A DNA stretch of 11,885 nucleotides from Ichthyophonus hoferi (taxonomy: Eukaryota; Opisthokonta; Ichthyosporea; Ichthyophonida; Ichthyophonidae). Below the pieces are notes generated by a model that saw only the letters and a list, made by a program, of their open reading frames with translations, was not told the origin of the DNA and did not search any database. Positions 9,901 to 11,885 of the stretch are shown here, in pieces. The stretch is from NCBI GenBank assembly GCA_002751075.1, contig NAOQ01000020.1:1-11885 (forward strand). The letters are read 5' to 3'. Numbering within the stretch: position 1 is the first letter of the stretch; the number at the start of each line of letters is the position of its first letter. The position numbers were made by a program, and so were the translations under genes.

Positions 9901-11758
9901 TAAAGTCAGATAGAAAGTAGTTGATTTGGGCTATATATAAAGTTTAATCTGTATATATTCTATATCTAAACATATAACATATAAGCCTGTGTGTGGGCTA
10001 TGCATATCCCCCTAGATGCCTCTGGAGGTCTCTACCAGGTGGTAGTTGTATACCTCCATCTATTTACTTCACCTTAAGGCAATCAATATATGTTTTGAAA
10101 CGCACTTTACTTCCTACCTTGACATACATAACAACCAATCATGATCACAACTACAGATTTTGTGTCTACTGCAAAACCAAAGTTAACTCCAGGGGCCAAA
10201 GAGGGATCATCGCAAGGGGAGATTACTAGAGCTCAATCTCCAGTACACCAATCATCTACTGAGATTAAAAAAATAACGATGGATACAATTAGTCAGACAG
10301 TGAATGGTATTAATAACCACCAATCATTGCACATCAACGAAGTGGCGGCTAGGAATTTCAAGGAAGGTAATGCAGATGATGACACGCCATTGGTTGAAAA
10401 GCAAATTGACAAGATACTGCAAGATAAGGACGATAATCTGACTGGAAAGACCAGGGCGGCAACACATTGTAAACGGTAAGAAGAGAAACGTTGTGGTGCA
10501 TGTACAAACTTGGTGCATGGCTAGCTTAGATGCCACCCCTGCCACACCTAGGCCTAATATCCAATTGCCATCTTTTCTCAGGGCGACCTCTATGCAGCAT
10601 TCAGTCTCTAGGGAGAGTCTAAGTATCACCGATGTAGTTGTAGAGGAAGAGGCTGGGCCTGCCCCCGAAGAGGAGGTGAGACAAGTCTGGGGGTATGGCT
10701 GCCTGTCTGTAGGAGTATATCTGGAGAGGTGTCTAGTGATTGTCACTGGGGCCTTTCTGGAGCAGTCAGTACCTTTGAGGTTATTTTATCATTATATATT
10801 ATATATACACTATTGTATGTACAAATGGCTAGCTAACAGATTTTATTTCTGTAATGCTTTGTTGGATCAATCATATGTTGTGTATATTCCTGCTGTGGCT
10901 TTATGTCCAGAGAAGCTTGGGGTATATTTACTATATGTAAGCGGATGCCTGTATATCCTGCCTTGGATAGACAGGCAGTAAGGGATTACTGGATAGCGCA
11001 TGAATATCACATTCTATACTTTAAAATTGATGCTGTTATTCAGTGTAGGTCAATGACTAATTAACTGTCTAATAATATATATACTGGCTTATTGATTATT
11101 AATGTTTTCAATAAATAGGTTAAGAGTAGCTTAGATACTCTCGCCTACCAGAGGAATAGCAGCCCCAAACAGTCCAAGAGAGTTCATAGCAGCAAACCTG
11201 CAGCCACTAGTCGAAAAAGGGTGAAACACCACGAGGGGGAAACGTGTGAGATCTCTAAAAGCATGCATGATCTCGACCCTGAGGCTACAGTTGAAAAGAA
11301 CGATTTGCATAGGACAAGGAGAGAAAAGGAGGTTATTTATGGTATGGTGTTGGGTAGGCTGTACTGTGTACTAGTGTAGGGTTATGTGTTTTATAATATG
11401 GTTTTTAGGAACCAGATCAAAGTTAAGTAAAATAAGATAGAGATCGGGATATTTAATGCATTTATTCTACTAGTGTGGAGAACATTTTCCTAGAGCAGGA
11501 AGTGATAGTATAGTATCATGGTCTTCTAAAGTTTGTTGTTAAATATTGGAGGTGTGTTACAGAGTCGCAGATACAGGTTTGCAATAAAATAAGGTTAGAG
11601 AGGGCACTCATACAGTGCCATGTTATATATATATATCCAGACACTGCAGAGAACCAGGAGGACTGGCCTGAGGTAGGGGCCATTGAGGCACAAGTAAAGT
11701 TTAATATTACCTCGCTCAAGAGCAAACAGGCCCGTAGGATAGCTGCAGTTACCGCAGG
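3858..11758 (+). CDS. PMS2: PMS2, mismatch-repair MutL homologue (15 exons, 3' end outside window)
   Basis: PMS2 pairs with MLH1 to form MutL-alpha, which nicks the strand to be repaired in nuclear mismatch repair. Exons: 3858-3993, 5077-5163, 5795-5901, 6216-6314, 6544-6627, 7053-7138, 7446-7577, 7917-8016, 8444-8528, 8928-9007, 9172-9238, 10157-10475, 10525-10675, 11119-11341, 11641-11758. All junction phases agree and give 624 codons plus two bases. The GHKL ATPase motifs are intact: E32/N36 in [13 protein letters not shown]61 in DNGCGV, GFRGEAL at 96-102, and K316 in NVTPDKR. Residues 355-624 are a low-complexity linker. The DQHAxDE metal-binding endonuclease motif and zinc-site residues, known in the family, must lie beyond the right edge. 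Five or six intron positions match human PMS2 (recalled from memory), which supports orthology over MLH1 or PMS1. No stop or frameshift is seen, so the gene looks functional. Confidence 0.96.
3994..5076 (+). other. PMS2 intron 1
   Basis: The longest intron, 1083 bp, from gtgtgt to cgatag. AT-rich, with scattered tatata runs. An open stretch on the minus strand at 4162-4428 has no recognisable domain and no supporting splice pattern, so no gene is called here. Confidence 0.75.
5077..5163 (+). CDS. PMS2: PMS2 exon 2 (ATPase motif II)
   Basis: Encodes residues 46-74 plus one base: [14 protein letters not shown], then [16 protein letters not shown]61 of DNGCG is the GHKL motif II aspartate that contacts the adenine. 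Acceptor cgatag before 5077; consensus donor gtaagt at 5164. Phase 1 in, phase 1 out, as at the equivalent human exon ends. Confidence 0.95.
5164..5794 (+). other. PMS2 intron 2
   Basis: 631 bp from gtaagt to ccccag. Nothing beyond AT-rich unique sequence is seen. Confidence 0.75.
5795..5901 (+). CDS. PMS2: PMS2 exon 3 (ATP lid, GFRGEAL motif III)
   Basis: Encodes [18 protein letters not shown], then [18 protein letters not shown], residues 75-110. KHHTSK is the ATP-lid segment and GFRGEAL is the MutL-family signature. Acceptor ccccag; donor gtgctt. Phase 1 in, phase 0 out. Confidence 0.95.
6216..6314 (+). CDS. PMS2: PMS2 exon 4
   Basis: Encodes residues 111-143, [19 protein letters not shown] followed by [14 protein letters not shown]. 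This matches the human stretch from VTISTCH to the PYPRP segment, including the conserved VGT. Acceptor gtgtag; donor gtatgc. The length of 99 bp leaves the frame unchanged. In human PMS2 the sequence of this exon and the next belongs to one exon, so the intron between them is extra here or lost in vertebrates. Confidence 0.93.
6544..6627 (+). CDS. PMS2: PMS2 exon 5 (RGTTV / LPVR motif)
   Basis: Encodes residues 144-171: [20 protein letters not shown] and [13 protein letters not shown] and LPVR are MutL-family hallmarks at the end of the ATP-binding region. Acceptor ctgcag; donor gtgtgt. 84 bp, phase 0 at both ends. Confidence 0.95.
7053..7138 (+). CDS. PMS2: PMS2 exon 6
   Basis: Encodes residues 172-199 plus two bases: [19 protein letters not shown], then ISCMNQAGK. 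This aligns with the human YAKMVQVLHAYCIIS segment, the start of the second (S5-like) fold of the MutL N-terminal region. Acceptor tacag; donor gtatgc at 7139. Phase 2 out. Confidence 0.95.
7139..7445 (+). other. PMS2 intron 6
   Basis: 307 bp from gtatgc to tttag. No element seen. Its position has no human counterpart that I recall, so it may be lineage-specific. Confidence 0.65.
7446..7577 (+). CDS. PMS2: PMS2 exon 7
   Basis: Encodes residues 200-243 plus two bases. The stretch [17 protein letters not shown] / [20 protein letters not shown] matches the human region around NIGSVFGQKQLQSLIPF. The protein is about 14 residues shorter than human just before exon 8 (no CEEYGLSC-like segment), a variable loop in the family. 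Acceptor tttag; donor gtcaga. Phase 2 in and out. Confidence 0.92.
7578..7916 (+). other. PMS2 intron 7
   Basis: 339 bp from gtcaga to tatag. Its last 84 bases include one whole and one partial copy of the 51-bp duplication, so it holds a decoy acceptor at 7861-7865. Confidence 0.75.
7833..7934 (+). repeat. 51-bp tandem duplication across the PMS2 exon 8 acceptor
   Basis: Two head-to-tail copies, 7833-7883 and 7884-7934, with about 9 differences in 51 (about 82% identity). Each holds a branch-point-like gacta[ag]c, the acceptor tatag and the first 18 coding bases of exon 8. The downstream copy is the used one, because it continues into the conserved coding sequence. Splicing to the upstream copy would run into TAA at 7897-7899. 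Confidence 0.88.
7917..8016 (+). CDS. PMS2: PMS2 exon 8 (DRQFFF motif)
   Basis: Encodes residues 244-277, [20 protein letters not shown] then [13 protein letters not shown]. This corresponds to human [20 protein letters not shown] and FFFINRRPCDPAK. The acceptor tatag at 7912-7916 is chosen because it restores phase and falls at the same codon and phase as a human PMS2 intron. A decayed 51-bp copy of this acceptor lies just upstream. Donor gtagcc; phase 0 out. Confidence 0.92.
8017..8443 (+). other. PMS2 intron 8
   Basis: 427 bp from gtagcc to cccag. Its position and phase (after PCDLPK) match the human intron after PCDPAK. No other feature seen. Confidence 0.75.
8444..8528 (+). CDS. PMS2: PMS2 exon 9
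   Basis: Encodes residues 278-305 plus one base: [20 protein letters not shown] and VINIIMNK, like human VCRLVNEVYHMYNRHQ. Acceptor cccag. The exon end that gives an ungapped alignment to human is followed by GC (gcaggg), not GT; see the intron entry. Phase 1 out. Confidence 0.9.
8529..8927 (+). other. PMS2 intron 9, probable GC-AG intron
   Basis: Starts gcaggg after AATAAAG and ends ttttag. The GC boundary gives an alignment to human PMS2 with no gap and reproduces a phase-1 human intron position. The nearest GT that keeps the frame (gttgtt at about 8537) would add residues and is a poor donor. Confidence 0.75.
8928..9007 (+). CDS. PMS2: PMS2 exon 10 (NVTPDKR motif)
   Basis: Encodes residues 306-332: [18 protein letters not shown], then [10 protein letters not shown]316 in NVTPDKR is equivalent to the nucleotide-sensing lysine of bacterial MutL. 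Acceptor ttttag; donor gtatgg. Phase 1 in, phase 0 out. Confidence 0.92.
9172..9238 (+). CDS. PMS2: PMS2 exon 11 (end of N-terminal domain)
   Basis: Encodes residues 333-354 plus one base: [20 protein letters not shown] and LT. It corresponds to the last helix of the N-terminal domain (human LKTSLIGMFDS). Acceptor ccacag. The phase required by exon 12 points to a GC donor (CAG followed by gcatgc). A small exon with moderate similarity, so called with slightly less certainty. Confidence 0.8.
9239..10156 (+). other. PMS2 intron 11, probable GC-AG intron
   Basis: 918 bp from gcatgc (after ACAG) to ctacag. Exon 12 needs a phase-1 donor, and only weak GT sites (gtcttt, gtcctc) offer that downstream, each adding hydrophobic residues. 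The interior is TA-rich, with no gene seen except an exon-like stretch at 9868-9916 that does not fit the frame. Confidence 0.55.
10157..10475 (+). CDS. PMS2: PMS2 exon 12 (linker)
   Basis: Encodes residues 355-460 plus two bases. It is a hydrophilic, serine/lysine/glutamate-rich stretch (for example [18 protein letters not shown] and [16 protein letters not shown]) typical of the variable linker between MutL domains. No fold is expected. Acceptor ctacag before 10157 fits phase 1 from exon 11; donor gtaaga at 10476. Identity rests on frame continuity, composition and position rather than motif similarity. Confidence 0.8.
10476..10524 (+). other. PMS2 intron 12, 49 bp
   Basis: gtaaga to gctag, the shortest intron in the gene, joining two linker exons in phase 2. 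Retention would hit the stop formed by taa at 10477. Confidence 0.75.
10525..10675 (+). CDS. PMS2: PMS2 exon 13 (linker)
   Basis: Encodes residues 461-511, including [19 protein letters not shown] and ending [15 protein letters not shown]. Low-complexity linker with an acidic tail. The acceptor gctag at 10524 is five bases upstream of a second AG (ttag at 10529); only the first keeps the frame open. Donor gtgaga at 10676; phase 0 out. Confidence 0.78.
10676..11118 (+). other. PMS2 intron 13, partly open reading frame
   Basis: 443 bp from gtgaga to aaatag. The exon 13 frame reads on for 101 codons into the intron before TAA at 10979-10981, giving a hydrophobic tail. Not called coding, because the composition differs sharply from the linker and exon 14 joins correctly. 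Confidence 0.65.
11119..11341 (+). CDS. PMS2: PMS2 exon 14 (linker with basic cluster)
   Basis: Encodes residues 512-585 plus one base. The basic cluster SRKRVKHHE at about 542-550, preceded by SPKQSKR, sits in the place of the human nuclear-localisation segment (NTKRFKKEE) and probably serves the same purpose. Acceptor aaatag; donor gtatgg at 11342. Phase 1 out. Confidence 0.82.
11641..11758 (+). CDS. PMS2: PMS2 exon 15 (start of C-terminal region)
   Basis: Encodes residues 586-624 plus two bases: [13 protein letters not shown], then [17 protein letters not shown] and [25 protein letters not shown] resembles human [21 protein letters not shown], which precedes the C-terminal dimerisation/endonuclease domain. 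Acceptor atccag; donor gtaggt at 11759; phase 2 out. The same frame is open back to another acceptor (ttacag) that would start the exon at 11563. Confidence 0.8.
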
Positions 11759-11801
11759 GTAGGTTGGCTTAGAACCAGTGGCCTGTGCAAGTAACTACAT
11801 G

Positions 11802-11823
11802 ATATATATATATATATATATAT
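11802..11823. repeat. (AT)n microsatellite
   Basis: Eleven uninterrupted AT units in the intron after PMS2 exon 15. Likely length-polymorphic. Confidence 0.9.
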
Positions 11824-11885
11824 CGATGAATGGGTTGGCTGTTTACCATAAGCCTCAGCTTTTAATGGTGATTGGTGATTGCTGA

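Noticed and set aside
9868-9916. Exon-like stretch in PMS2 intron 11 with acceptor ccccacag and an open frame [17 protein letters not shown]
   Set aside because: It enters in the right phase but its donor (gtagtt) leaves in phase 2, while exon 12 needs phase 1. Including it would shift the frame.
10324-10746. 140-codon open frame on the minus strand
   Set aside because: It is antisense to PMS2 exons 12 and 13, whose + strand frame is supported by splicing phase; an antisense shadow.

Overview
The window is nuclear DNA of an intron-rich animal-type eukaryote. It is AT-rich (TA-rich simple repeats in several places) and has short introns of 49 to 1083 bp. A non-bilaterian such as a sponge would fit, but no feature fixes the taxon. 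The main content is most of a PMS2 gene (MutL-homologue mismatch-repair ATPase) on the + strand. It is seen as 15 exons from the start codon at 3858 to 11758 and runs off the right edge before the C-terminal endonuclease domain. The joined exons encode 624 residues plus two bases: a complete GHKL ATPase / MutL N-terminal region (about residues 1-354) followed by a low-complexity linker with a nuclear-localisation-like cluster.

Layout. 1-90 is a minisatellite. 167-1354 on the minus strand holds four phase-compatible coding exons of a second, divergently transcribed gene that leaves the left edge. Its first visible coding exon carries a short motif resembling the N-terminal region of WDR20/CreC-type WD40 proteins; this identification is tentative. 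1562-3653 is AT-rich intergenic DNA with no convincing gene. About 3657-3857 is the PMS2 promoter and leader, with an E2F-like site between two CCAAT boxes. 3858-11758 is PMS2, and 11759-11885 is the beginning of its next intron.

The two genes are head-to-head with over 2 kb between their start regions, so each probably has its own promoter. No RNA gene, no recognisable transposon and no viral element was seen. The most notable observations are: the four-exon minus-strand gene, whose exons are too short for long ORFs; a 51-bp tandem duplication that copied the branch point and 3' splice site of PMS2 exon 8, leaving a decoy acceptor; two PMS2 introns that appear to use GC instead of GT donors; a 49-bp intron; and alternative in-frame acceptors 78 nt apart before exon 15.
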